Shown here piece after piece: positions 11,294 through 19,694 of a DNA stretch of 64,000 nt. The DNA comes from Methylocystis sp. SC2 (lineage in GTDB: Bacteria; Pseudomonadota; Alphaproteobacteria; Rhizobiales; Beijerinckiaceae), in contig NC_018485.1 in NCBI RefSeq assembly GCF_000304315.1, positions 2,016,501 to 2,080,500 on the forward strand, written 5' to 3'. Below the pieces are notes generated by a model that did no database searches, was not told the origin of the DNA, and saw only the letters and a list, made by a program, of their open reading frames with translations. A program made the position numbers and the translations under genes. How positions within the stretch are numbered: position 1 is the first letter of the stretch; each line of letters opens with the position of its first letter.

Positions 11294-11794
11294 TCATCGA
11301 CCAAAGAGCATCGCGGCGCGCGCCGCGATCAACCTCGCGAAAAGCCTCAGGGGAAATCCTCGATAGCTGGGGGCGTCGCTCGGCAGTTCGGTCTCGGACC
11401 TTCGATGTTGTGTCTTGGTCCGCATCTCGATGGGCGGCGGATCGCCCTGACGGGATCGATAGGTGGAAACCCAAAACCCTGGATCGAACTTCAAAAACAT
11501 GCCTGAGTTACAGCAGGACGCGACGACCCTGCGCGTTGGGGATCGAGGTTTGAGCCTGTAATCCACCAAGAGGTTCTCGCCCGACAAGACCTGGAATCGG
11601 TCATCGCGATAGGTGAGATATGGCGTGCCGCCATCTGGATCGCGGATGCGTGCGGCGTTCGGTAGCGCTTCGATCCGCCGGCCGCCGTCCTGACAATCGA
11701 GACAATAGCAAACGCCGCTCAAGATCGGCGCGCCGATGGCTTCGCATTGAACGCGACCGCAAACGCACGACAATCTTCTTACGGTGAAGGCCAT
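11294..11794 (-). CDS. GFA/CENP-V family zinc protein
   Basis: A 166-residue protein of the glutathione-dependent formaldehyde-activating enzyme (GFA) fold family. Zinc-binding cysteines occur as LSCVCGRVQC near the start and GVCYCLDCQDGG about 20 residues later, and a further CC pair lies in VVASCCNSGMF, as in DUF6151-like members. The LTYRDDRFQVLSGENLL segment matches the beta-sandwich core. Most members of this family have no proven enzymatic activity, and formaldehyde chemistry should not be assumed. It is flanked by about 210 and 250 bp of non-coding sequence and seems to be transcribed alone. Confidence 0.8.
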   Translation of the reverse strand: MAFTVRRLSCVCGRVQCEAIGAPILSGVCYCLDCQDGGRRIEALPNAARIRDPDGGTPYLTYRDDRFQVLSGENLLVDYRLKPRSPTRRVVASCCNSGMFLKFDPGFWVSTYRSRQGDPPPIEMRTKTQHRRSETELPSDAPSYRGFPLRLFARLIAARAAMLFGR

Positions 11795-11879
11795 TTTGTA
11801 AGTCCGACGCGTCGTAAGTCAGATGATATTCAATTGAAACACTACTGCAAAAAGCGGCCCTTGCGAGCGGTCGTCGAGC

Positions 11880-11990
11880 CGTTCGCCGAGCGCGTCATCC
11901 CCGACGTGCGCAAGCGCGATCGGGGATCCAGAGCAACATCCAAAAAGTCTGGATGATGGACTCCCGAACGCCCGCTTTGCGAACGTCGGG
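11880..11990. repeat. REP-like palindromes, ATTCCCG family (diverged)
   Basis: Arms GTCATCCCCGACG..CGATCGGGGAT and CCCGAACG..CGTCGGGAAT surround a short AAAAGTCTGGATGATGG core. The plan matches the element at 7755-7832. It occupies the gap between the GFA-family gene and hss. Confidence 0.6.
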
Positions 11991-12045
11991 AATCACAGCC
12001 CATCGTTCAGTTGATTATGGCGTCGCAGGGCGGTGGGACGTCGCC

Positions 12046-13479
12046 TTAGCGCACCAATATATTCCTGAACTGCCACGGATCGCTTTCGTCGATGTCTTCC
12101 GGAAACAGCCCGGGACGCCCCTCGAGCGGCGTCCAATCCGTGTAATAGCCCTTCACCGGGCCGAGATAGGGCAGCTGCACCTCGAGGCAGCGCTTGTAGT
12201 CGACTTCGTCGGCCTCGACGATTCCCGCCTGCGGATTCTCCAGCGCCCAGACCATGCCGGCGAGCGCGGCGGAGGACACCTGAAGGCCCGTGGCGTTCTG
12301 ATAGGGCGCAAGATCGCGGGTCTCCTCGACCGAGAGCTGCGATCCGTACCAATAGGCGTTCTTGGCGTGGCCGTAGAGCAGCACGCCGAGTTCATCGATT
12401 CCATCAACGATTTCGTGTTCGTCGAGAATCTTCCAGCTCTCCTGCATCTTGCCGGCGGCGCCGAACATCTCGTGCAGGGACAGCACCGCGTCGTCGGCGG
12501 GATGATAGGCGTAGTGACAGGTCGGACGATAGATCGCCTGTCCCTTCTCGTCGCGCAGCGTGAGATAGTCCGCGATCGAGATCGACTCATTGTGGGTGAC
12601 GAGGAAGCCATATTGCGCGCCGGGCGTCGGGCACCATGAGCGCACGCGCGTATTGGCGCCGGGCGACAACAGATAGATCGCCGCGCCGCAGCCGGCCGGA
12701 TGCGTGCGGCCGATGTCGGGCAAGGATTTTTCATGCGTGCCCCAGCCGAGTTCGGCGGGCTGCAGGCCCTCGGAGACGAAGCCTTCGACCGACCAGGTGT
12801 TGACGAAGACGTTGCGCGGCTTGGGGTCGCGCGCGCGCTGGGTGTCGCGTTCGGCGATATGGACGCCCTTGACCCCGAGCTTTTGGGCGAGCGCGCCCCA
12901 TTCGGCGCGCGTTTCCGGCTCCTTGTCGAAGGCGCCCGTGTCGCGGGCGATATTGACGAGCGCCTGCTTGACGAACCAGGACACCATGCCGGGATTGGCG
13001 CCGACGCAGGAAACCGCCGTCGATCCGCCGGGGTTTTTGCGACGCTCATCGAGCACCGTCTCGCGCAGCGCATAATTGGTGCGCGCTTCATTGGACATGG
13101 TCTTGTCGAAGTAGAAGCCCGGCCATGGCTCGACCACCGTGTCGACGCACAGCGCGTTCAATTCGCGCGCGAGCTTGATGATCGCGAGCGAGGATACGTC
13201 GACCGAGAGATTGACGATAAAGCCCTGGCCGCCGCCCTTGGTCAGCAGCGGGGTCAGGACGTCGCGGTAGTTCTCCGGCGTCAGCCTGGTTTTGAGAAAA
13301 GCGATGCCGCGCTCGTCGAGCAGACGGCGATGCGTATCGACCGGGTCGATGACGGTGACGCGCGATTTGTCGAAATCGAAATGGCGCTCGATCAGCGGCA
13401 AAATGCCTCGGCCGATGGAGCCGAAGCCGATCAGCACGATCGGACCGGTGATTTTGCCGTAGTTTGGCCAAGTCGACAT
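12046..13479 (-). CDS. hss: Homospermidine synthase
   Basis: This enzyme makes sym-homospermidine from two putrescine molecules (or from putrescine and spermidine) in an NAD-dependent reaction. The 477 residues equal the length of the Blastochloris viridis enzyme. The Rossmann motif VLIGFGSIGRGILP is at the N terminus. It is followed by VTVIDPVDTHRRLL, VVEPWPGFYFDK and SCVGANPGMVSWFVKQAL, all characteristic of bacterial Hss. Homospermidine is a major polyamine in many Alphaproteobacteria and can also serve membrane or hopanoid-rich envelopes. The gene is isolated between two repeat-bearing gaps, so it is probably monocistronic. No alternative identity is likely. Confidence 0.96.
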   Translation of the reverse strand: MSTWPNYGKITGPIVLIGFGSIGRGILPLIERHFDFDKSRVTVIDPVDTHRRLLDERGIAFLKTRLTPENYRDVLTPLLTKGGGQGFIVNLSVDVSSLAIIKLARELNALCVDTVVEPWPGFYFDKTMSNEARTNYALRETVLDERRKNPGGSTAVSCVGANPGMVSWFVKQALVNIARDTGAFDKEPETRAEWGALAQKLGVKGVHIAERDTQRARDPKPRNVFVNTWSVEGFVSEGLQPAELGWGTHEKSLPDIGRTHPAGCGAAIYLLSPGANTRVRSWCPTPGAQYGFLVTHNESISIADYLTLRDEKGQAIYRPTCHYAYHPADDAVLSLHEMFGAAGKMQESWKILDEHEIVDGIDELGVLLYGHAKNAYWYGSQLSVEETRDLAPYQNATGLQVSSAALAGMVWALENPQAGIVEADEVDYKRCLEVQLPYLGPVKGYYTDWTPLEGRPGLFPEDIDESDPWQFRNILVR

Positions 13480-13684
13480 GAGGCGCAGCTCCCGAGAAAG
13501 ATATTGCGCCGCGATAAAGCAAGCGCAGATGTATTAATCAAGAGCTTGAGAGATTGGCGGCGGGCGCATGGCGTGGCGCTGCGCCTGCCTTTGCAGGCGC
13601 TCGGCCAAAGTCCTGCTGGACCACACTCGCCGGCCGCCCGAGCTTCGGGCTTGGTCAGCGCTCCACGAATGCTGTAACGCCAGC

Positions 13685-13840
13685 GGCCCCTCGTCCTTCG
13701 AGACGGCCTCTTCGAGGCCTCCTCAGGATGAGGGGCCTTGGGGTTCTGGCGTCTTGGATGAAGCAAACGACATGTTGGATAAGCGGTCCTCATCCTGAGG
13801 AGCCGCCGAATGGCGGCGTCTCGAAAAGGATCGCAGCACG
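13685..13840. repeat. Inverted repeat, CTCATCCTGAGG family
   Basis: The gap of 385 bp upstream of hss holds arms CCTTCGAGACGG, CCTCAGGATGAGG and, further on, CCTCATCCTGAGGAGCCGC and GTCTCGAA in inverted order, forming a large cruciform. A related, decayed copy lies at 30340-30460. Similar elements are widespread in Rhizobiales genomes. No gene is seen in the rest of the gap. Confidence 0.7.
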
Positions 13841-13864
13841 ATTGGAAGTTAAATTCCCGGAATT

Positions 13865-16800
13865 TCACGCGGACGCGGCGGCGTTGCCGTCGATGCGCCC
13901 GTGCAGACCATTGGGCAGGCGCGGATTGGACAGAATATAGCGCCCGCGCTCGCGCACCATTTTCGTCACCGCCGCGAAATCGAGCTTGCCGGAGCCTAGA
14001 AGCGGCACCTGCTCGACGATCATGATCTCCGCCGGAATCATCAGGTCGGACGCGCCCTTCGATTTGGCGTAGGCCTGGAAATCGGCGCGCGTCGCGTCCT
14101 TCTGCTGCGTGATGAGAGTGATTCTCTCGCCCTTGCGCGGATCGATCTCGGTCGCCGCCGCCGACAGCGCGTCGGGCCAGAGTTCCGCCGCCAGTTGTTC
14201 GATCGCCGCGAGCGACACCATCTCGCCGCCGACTTTGGCGAAGCGCTTGGCGCGCCCCTTTATCGTCACATAGCCCTGCGCGTCGATCGTGACGATATCG
14301 CCCGTATCATGCCAGCCGTTCTCCGGCGGCTGCACCACGCCGGGCTTATCGATCTTGAGATAGCCCATCATCACATTGGGACCGCGCACCAAGAGCCTTC
14401 CGCCGTCCTCCACGCCCGGAACCGTCTCGAGCCGATGTTCGACGCCCGGCATCAGCCGTCCGACCGCGCCGAATCTGTTGAACATCGGCGTGTTGAGCGC
14501 GAGTACCGGCGAGGCTTCCGTCACGCCATAGCCTTCAAGGATGCGGACGCCGAACTTCTCCATCCACAGATCGCGCGTCGATTGCTTCACCGGCTCGGCG
14601 CCGGCGACCACATAACGGATCGACCGGAAGTCATAGGCGTGCGCCGGGCGCGCGTAACCGGCGAGAAAAGTGTCGGTCCCGAACAGAATCGTGGCGTTTG
14701 AGCCGTAAACGAGCTCCGGCACGATGCGATAGTGCAACGGCGAGGGATAAAGATAGATCGGAACGCCGGAGATCAGCGGCAGCGTGAAGCCGACCGTCAG
14801 ACCGAAGGAATGGAACATCGGCAGCACGTTGAAGACCTTGTCCGTGCGTCCGAAGTCGATGCGCGCGGCGGCCTGCGCGGCGTTGGCGAGCATGTTTCGA
14901 TGCGACAAGGCGACGCCCTTCGGCGCGCCTTCCGAACCCGAGGTGAAAAGGATCGCCGCCATCTCGTCGGCCTTGCGCGGGGCGACGGGCTTGCGGAAGC
15001 GTCGCAACGCGTCGAACTTATCTGCAAGAGAGATGCTCGCGCGCATGTCTTCGAGATAGACGAGCGCGACCTTCTCTTCGAGCGCGGCGACAAGCTTGTC
15101 GAGCTTGGCCTTCTCGACGAAGCCGCGCGACGTCAGAATCGTTCTCGCCTGCGCCGCCTCGCAGCCCGCCAGAATATTGGCGGCGCCGGCGGTGAAATTG
15201 ATCATCGCCGGCGCGCGGCCGGCCGAAATGACCGCGAGGAACGCGATCCCCGCGCCATTGGCGTTCGGCAGCATCAGTCCGATCGCGTCGCCCGGCCTCC
15301 CGATGCGCGCAATCTTGCCGGCGAGCGCGCGCGTCCCGATCAGCAGCCTGCGATAGCTGAGCTTGCCGGCGATCGGGTCTTCGAGAGCGACGCGCGACAG
15401 CCCGTGCGTGCGCGCGGCTTCAACGACGGCTTCAAAAAGCGTGCGATCGACGTTCGTCGCGCGAAAGACGAGATCCGACATGATCTGATACAGCGCCGCG
15501 CCGGCCGCCATTCGCCGCGCCTTGCCTTTCAGCGCGTCGTCGACCGTCAGGCGAATAGGCGCGAGCACGGTGAGGGTGAATTTCGGAAACCAGCGCCGGC
15601 GCGCCTGTTCGCGCGTCAGCCGCGAGAACATCGTCGCCTCGGCGCCGTCGATGTGCACCGGGACGACCATCGCGCCGGATTTTTCCGCGATCAGCCCCGC
15701 CCCGTCATAGACCTTCATCAGACTGCCGGTGACCGTGAGCCGGCCTTCCGGGAAGATGACAAGCGGATTCCCGTCCTTGACCGCATTGATCAGCGCGCGC
15801 GCGCCAAGCGGATTGGCTGGATCGAGCGGGATCACGCGCATGAATCTCAGAAACGGCTGCGCCCACCATGTCTTCGAGATCGTGCGGTCAATGGCGAAGA
15901 CCGGCTGCTTCGGCATGACGGCGAAAATCGCCGCGGCGTCGAGAAAGCTCACATGGTTGAGCGCGACGATCGGATTGGGACCCGCCGTCTCGAAATTTTC
16001 CAGTCCCTTCGCCTCGAGACGGTAGAAGGCGCGAAAGTAGATGGAGAGCAGATCCTGCAGCGGCGAAGCGACCACCGTCTTGACGATCCAGATCGACGCG
16101 ACGAGCGCGACGACGGCCAGGCCGATCAGCAGCGCCGCGAAAGAAACGCCCAGGCTCTGCAGACCCGCAACCCCGACGCCGCCAAGCGCCATGAAGGCGG
16201 CGTTCTGCACATTCACCGCGGCGATGGTGCGGGCGCGCTGCTGAGGCGCGCTCTGCGCCTGAATGGCGGCGAAGGACGGAACGATCATCAGCCCGCCGGC
16301 GACCGCGAGCAGTGAAAGATCGATCGCGGCGCGCCAGGCGAGCGGCTGAGCGAAATAGGCCTGCGGCGACAGCCCCAGCGCCGCCTCCGGCGCCGGCGAA
16401 AGGAGCAGCGCGAGGCCGAGGTCCGCGGATCCAATAGCGACGAGCGCCGCGCCGACGGCGGTCGGCAGCAGCACGATCTTGCCCTTGAGCAGGAAGGCGG
16501 CGAGCCCCGATCCGATGGCGATGCCGACGGCGAACAGCGCCAGATGGATGCTGACGAGGATCTCCGCGCCATGCAGCGTCTGGGTGATGAGCGAGGGCGT
16601 AAGCGACATGGCGATGGAGCCGAACAGCCAGAAGAGGCTCGTCACCACGGCCAGCCGCCGCAGTTCTATTTGGCCACGCAGATGCCGCAGCAATTTGAAG
16701 GTCGAGCGGAAGACGTTGGCGTCTATCGCAAGATCGGGATCGGCGCGCCCGGTTGAGGGAATGAGCCACGCCGCGCCAAGAGCCAGCGCCGCGACGCCCA

Positions 16801-17323
16801 TGACTCCCGCGGCGAGGATCACCCCGTCGCCGACATGCAACGCCATGCCGCCGGCGACCGTGCCGCTGAGAATGGCGAAAAAGGTCGCGCTCTCGACGAG
16901 CGCATTGCCCGCCGGAAGCTCCTCGCGCGTCAGATGGTCGGGCAGGATGCCGTATTTGACCGGGCCGAACAGCGCGCCGGTGACGCCGAAGAGAATCAGC
17001 GCGCCAAACAGCGTCGGGATATTGGCGAACAGAAAGCCGGTCGCGGACAACGCCGCCACGGCGACCTCGGCGACGCTGAGCCAGCGCACGACGCGCGCCT
17101 TGTCATATTTGTCGGCGAACTCGCCGCCGATCGCCGACAGAAGAAAGAACGGCGCGATGAAGGCGGCGCCGGCGAGCGTCACAAGCGACGCGCCGCTCTC
17201 GGCCGCATGCGCCAAGATCAGGAGCACCAGGGCGTTCTTCAAGAAGTTGTCGTTGAAGGCCGCGAAGAACTGACGCCAAAACAATGGCGCGAACCGCCGC
17301 GAAGCGAGAAGCGAATGCGTCAT
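13865..17323 (-). CDS. aas: LplT-Aas fusion: lysophospholipid transporter / acyltransferase / acyl-ACP synthetase
   Basis: One polypeptide of about 1152 residues with three units. Residues 1-410 are an MFS transporter similar to LplT, beginning FWRQFFAAFNDNFLKNALV. Residues about 430-640 are a PlsC-type acyltransferase with NHVSFLDAA (H-x4-D) and FPEGRLT. The remainder is an AMP-forming acyl-activating domain with AAILFTSGSEGAPKGVALS, YGVTEASPVLALN, HDTGDIVTID and the C-terminal catalytic lysine in LLGSGKLDF. In E. coli lplT and aas are separate genes; together they re-import and re-acylate lysophosphatidylethanolamine in the inner membrane. The ATG at 17323 fits the MFS start; the longer frame to 17485 runs into the promoter region. 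A TetR gene diverges from it and two palindromes lie between them. Confidence 0.9.
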   Translation of the reverse strand: MTHSLLASRRFAPLFWRQFFAAFNDNFLKNALVLLILAHAAESGASLVTLAGAAFIAPFFLLSAIGGEFADKYDKARVVRWLSVAEVAVAALSATGFLFANIPTLFGALILFGVTGALFGPVKYGILPDHLTREELPAGNALVESATFFAILSGTVAGGMALHVGDGVILAAGVMGVAALALGAAWLIPSTGRADPDLAIDANVFRSTFKLLRHLRGQIELRRLAVVTSLFWLFGSIAMSLTPSLITQTLHGAEILVSIHLALFAVGIAIGSGLAAFLLKGKIVLLPTAVGAALVAIGSADLGLALLLSPAPEAALGLSPQAYFAQPLAWRAAIDLSLLAVAGGLMIVPSFAAIQAQSAPQQRARTIAAVNVQNAAFMALGGVGVAGLQSLGVSFAALLIGLAVVALVASIWIVKTVVASPLQDLLSIYFRAFYRLEAKGLENFETAGPNPIVALNHVSFLDAAAIFAVMPKQPVFAIDRTISKTWWAQPFLRFMRVIPLDPANPLGARALINAVKDGNPLVIFPEGRLTVTGSLMKVYDGAGLIAEKSGAMVVPVHIDGAEATMFSRLTREQARRRWFPKFTLTVLAPIRLTVDDALKGKARRMAAGAALYQIMSDLVFRATNVDRTLFEAVVEAARTHGLSRVALEDPIAGKLSYRRLLIGTRALAGKIARIGRPGDAIGLMLPNANGAGIAFLAVISAGRAPAMINFTAGAANILAGCEAAQARTILTSRGFVEKAKLDKLVAALEEKVALVYLEDMRASISLADKFDALRRFRKPVAPRKADEMAAILFTSGSEGAPKGVALSHRNMLANAAQAAARIDFGRTDKVFNVLPMFHSFGLTVGFTLPLISGVPIYLYPSPLHYRIVPELVYGSNATILFGTDTFLAGYARPAHAYDFRSIRYVVAGAEPVKQSTRDLWMEKFGVRILEGYGVTEASPVLALNTPMFNRFGAVGRLMPGVEHRLETVPGVEDGGRLLVRGPNVMMGYLKIDKPGVVQPPENGWHDTGDIVTIDAQGYVTIKGRAKRFAKVGGEMVSLAAIEQLAAELWPDALSAAATEIDPRKGERITLITQQKDATRADFQAYAKSKGASDLMIPAEIMIVEQVPLLGSGKLDFAAVTKMVRERGRYILSNPRLPNGLHGRIDGNAAASA

Positions 17324-17437
17324 GTCGAAGCTTCCGGGAGATGCGTCGTGACTTTCGCCGATGACCCTTAAGGATCGGTCAAGTCCGGCGCGTTGCAATT
17401 GGGCGTTGCGATCGGGTTGAAGGTCAGCCTTTCGCCA

Positions 17438-17450
17438 TGAACTATGTTCA
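17438..17450. promoter_or_regulatory. Candidate TetR operator 1
   Basis: Inverted repeat TGAAC-TAT-GTTCA, 13 bp, in the shared promoter of the divergent aas fusion and tetR genes. It uses the same half-site as the palindrome centred 56 bp away. Confidence 0.5.
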
Positions 17451-17492
17451 ATATGGAGACTGCAGCGCTTTTGCTCTGCCGTCAATAGAATA

Positions 17493-17507
17493 ATGAACGA
17501 CGTTCAT
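17493..17507. promoter_or_regulatory. Candidate TetR operator 2
   Basis: Perfect 15-bp palindrome ATGAACG-A-CGTTCAT located 20 bp before the TTG start of tetR. It shares the TGAAC/GTTCA core with the first site, which suggests one dimeric regulator acting at both. Confidence 0.6.
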
Positions 17508-17527
17508 GCTGAAGTGGGGGACGTTCC

Positions 17528-18154
17528 TTGAACGAGAATGACGCCGACGCGGGATCGGACCGCCGGACGCAATTGCGTGACCGGCTTATCGACATCGCGC
17601 AGGAGACGGTGGCGGCGCAGGGTCTCGCCGGACTTAAAGCGCGCGATCTCGCCGCCGCGGCCGGTTGCGCGCTCGGCGCGATCTATACCGCTTTTCATGA
17701 CCTCGACGAGCTGATCCTGCGGGTCAACGCGCGCACTCTGGCGCGCCTGGAGGCCGCGCTCGACGCGGCCTTCGTGGACGCGGAGGCGGAGCAGGCGCTG
17801 GAAGCCATGGCGCGGGCCTATCTGAGCTTCGCGAGAAACGACGAGCCGAGCTGGCGCGCGCTGTTCGAGCACCGATTGCCGCCTGGCGCGCCCGTGCCGG
17901 GCTGGTATGCGGACGCGCGCAACCGCCTGTTCAGCCGGTTGGACGCGCCGCTTGCGCAACTGCTGCCGGGCAGGGACGCGACGGCGCGCGCCGCGCTCGC
18001 GCGCACGCTGTTTTCGGCCGTGCATGGAGTCGTCGCGCTGGGGCTGGAGGAGAAGATCGCCGAGACCCCGCCAAAGGTGCTGGATGAGCAGCTCGGCGTG
18101 CTGATACGGCTTCTCGCGGCCGGACTGATGATGGAATCGGCCCGCTTGCTTTGA
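17528..18154 (+). CDS. TetR-family regulator (WHG-type C-terminal domain)
   Basis: A 208-residue repressor-type protein. The N-terminal helix-turn-helix reads IDIAQETVAAQGLAGLKARD then LAAAAGCALGAIYTAFHDLD, the standard TetR DNA-binding pattern. The C-terminal part, with YLSFARNDEPSWRALFEHRL and the VHGVVALGL segment, matches the WHG/TetR_C_33 ligand domain. No ATG fits; a TTG at 17528 preceded by GGGGGA gives the conserved start. The gene is divergent from the LplT-Aas fusion, and two TGAAC..GTTCA palindromes lie between them, so control of that gene and of itself is likely. A TSUP permease follows 26 bp downstream. The ligand is unknown; an acyl-CoA or lipid signal would suit the context. 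Confidence 0.88.
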   Translation: MNENDADAGSDRRTQLRDRLIDIAQETVAAQGLAGLKARDLAAAAGCALGAIYTAFHDLDELILRVNARTLARLEAALDAAFVDAEAEQALEAMARAYLSFARNDEPSWRALFEHRLPPGAPVPGWYADARNRLFSRLDAPLAQLLPGRDATARAALARTLFSAVHGVVALGLEEKIAETPPKVLDEQLGVLIRLLAAGLMMESARLL

Positions 18155-18179
18155 GCCGCGCGAACTGACATAGGCGCGC

Positions 18180-18920
18180 ATGACTTTCATTCTGCTGTTT
18201 GCCGTAGCGACATGGGCGGGCGCGCAGAATGCGCTTGCCGGCGGCGGTTCGTTCCTCACCCTTCCCACACTGATGTTAACGGGCATGGACGCGCTCGCCG
18301 CCAATGTCACGTCATGCGCGGCGCTGTTTCCGGCGCAGGTCGCGACGGGTTGGACGGTCCGCAAACTGGCGAGGGGCGCCAATGGGCTTTCGCTGCGCAC
18401 GCTGTTTGTGATCAGCATCGTCGGCGGCGCCGTCGGCGCGGCGGTGCTGCTGGGCACGCCGCGCGGGCTCTTCGCGCGTCTCGTGCCATGGCTCGTGCTT
18501 TTCGCCACCATCATTTTCGCCTGGGGCAGTTTCTTCCGCAAGCCCGTAGAAACGCATAGCCGTCTCGGCGCGCCGCGCGCAGCCCTCGCGCAATTTCTGA
18601 TTTCGGTTTACGGCGGCTATTTCGGCGGCGGCATCGGCTTCCTCATGGTCGCCGCGCTCACCATGGCCGGACAGGGCGTGCGCGTCGCCGCCGCCACCAA
18701 AAACGTTCTGGCCGCCGTCATGAACGCGTCCGCTGTCGCGATCTTCCTGTTCTCGCCGGATCTGCACTGGCCGCAGGCGCTGGTGACGAGCGCCGGCGCG
18801 ACGATCGGCGGGATCGTCGGCGCCCGGCTGATCCATCACATCGACGAAAAAATCCTGCGCATCTCGATCATCGTGGTCGGCGCGGCGCTGACCATCGGCC
18901 TCTTCCTCAGAGCGCCATAA
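18180..18920 (+). CDS. TSUP-family (TauE/SafE) permease
   Basis: A 246-residue inner-membrane protein of the sulfite exporter TauE/SafE family. The two internal repeats each begin with the family's glycine-rich motif: NALAGGGSFLTLPTL near residue 20 and YGGYFGGGIGFLMVAAL near residue 145. About eight hydrophobic helices are visible. Family members export sulfite, sulfoacetate or other small sulfonates and carboxylates, and the substrate here is unknown. The start lies 26 bp after the tetR stop, so the two are probably co-transcribed, which may mean it is part of the same regulon. It converges with ccmG. Confidence 0.85.
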   Translation: MTFILLFAVATWAGAQNALAGGGSFLTLPTLMLTGMDALAANVTSCAALFPAQVATGWTVRKLARGANGLSLRTLFVISIVGGAVGAAVLLGTPRGLFARLVPWLVLFATIIFAWGSFFRKPVETHSRLGAPRAALAQFLISVYGGYFGGGIGFLMVAALTMAGQGVRVAAATKNVLAAVMNASAVAIFLFSPDLHWPQALVTSAGATIGGIVGARLIHHIDEKILRISIIVVGAALTIGLFLRAP

Positions 18921-18938
18921 TCCGGGCGCCCGACGCGT

Positions 18939-19538
18939 TCAGCGCGTCGTGGTGGCCGACCCGCCCGCCATCGCCTTTTCGATCTCGGGAATGAGCGTCG
19001 TCGCGATGGCCGAAGGGGTCAGCGGTCCGACGAATTTATAGGCGATGGTTCCGTCGCCCTTGATCACGAAGGTCTCCGGCACGCCATAGACGCCGAAGTC
19101 GATCGCGGTGCGGCCGGCGGGGTCGACGCCGACGCGCGCGAAAGGATTGCCGCCCTCCTCAAGGAAGCCCAAGGCCTTCGCCGTCTCATCCTTGTAGGAG
19201 AGCCCGTAGAGTTCGACGCCCTTGGCCTTGAGCGCTTCGTCGGCGGCGATCGCCATGAGCGCCGGATGCTCCTGTCGGCAGGGTCCGCACCAGCTGGCGA
19301 AGACATTGACGAGGCTCACGTGACCCTTGCGCAAATCTTGCGTCGAGAGACCGGGAACGCCGGCCAATCCTTCAAGCGCTGGCAGATCGAAGGCGGGCGC
19401 CGGCTTGCCGATCAGCGCCGACGGGATGCGCGACGCGTCGCCCGCGAAGAGCCGCACCAGGAAGACGAGCGCCAGCAGCGCGAAGAGCGCCAGCGGCAGA
19501 AAGCGCAGCGCCGAGCGCGGCGCGACGGCGTCGCTCAC
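18939..19538 (-). CDS. ccmG: Cytochrome c biogenesis thiol:disulfide oxidoreductase CcmG/DsbE
   Basis: A periplasmic, membrane-anchored thioredoxin-like protein that reduces the apocytochrome c CxxCH disulfide before haem attachment. An N-terminal transmembrane anchor (LPLALFALLALVFLVRLFAG) precedes the thioredoxin domain with the redox motif WCGPC at residues 83-87. The DsbE-type insert GVYGVPETFVIKGDG contains the cis-proline. At 199 residues it is slightly longer than the usual 175-190. The start is a GTG immediately after the ccmD stop codon, so the two are translationally coupled. It is the last gene of the ccmC-ccmD-ccmG group. Confidence 0.95.
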   Translation of the reverse strand: MSDAVAPRSALRFLPLALFALLALVFLVRLFAGDASRIPSALIGKPAPAFDLPALEGLAGVPGLSTQDLRKGHVSLVNVFASWCGPCRQEHPALMAIAADEALKAKGVELYGLSYKDETAKALGFLEEGGNPFARVGVDPAGRTAIDFGVYGVPETFVIKGDGTIAYKFVGPLTPSAIATTLIPEIEKAMAGGSATTTR

Positions 19539-19694
19539 TTAGCCCTCTCCTTCATCGCGCCCGCCAGCCGCGCCGAAGCGCGCCAGCGCCGCGCGCAGCC
19601 GGCGAAAGTCGAGGACGATGCGCAAGGTCACGAGGCCGAGCGTCGCCGCCGTCACGCCATAGGCGGCGGCGATATAGAACCAGTGATCGCTCAC
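19539..19694 (-). CDS. ccmD: Haem exporter protein CcmD
   Basis: A 51-residue membrane peptide that helps release holo-CcmE from the CcmABC haem-handling complex. Translation gives a start SDHWFYIAAAYGVTAAT, one transmembrane helix, then a basic RIVLDFRRLRAALARF tail, which is the normal CcmD design. The GTG start overlaps the ccmC stop by 4 nt, and its stop abuts the ccmG start. The gene was found by reading the gap between ccmG and ccmC, since it is short. Confidence 0.88.
   Translation of the reverse strand: MSDHWFYIAAAYGVTAATLGLVTLRIVLDFRRLRAALARFGAAGGRDEGEG

Noticed and set aside
14732..16315. 527-codon open frame on the plus strand
   Set aside because: Antisense shadow of the LplT-Aas fusion; Arg-rich, without any recognisable domain.
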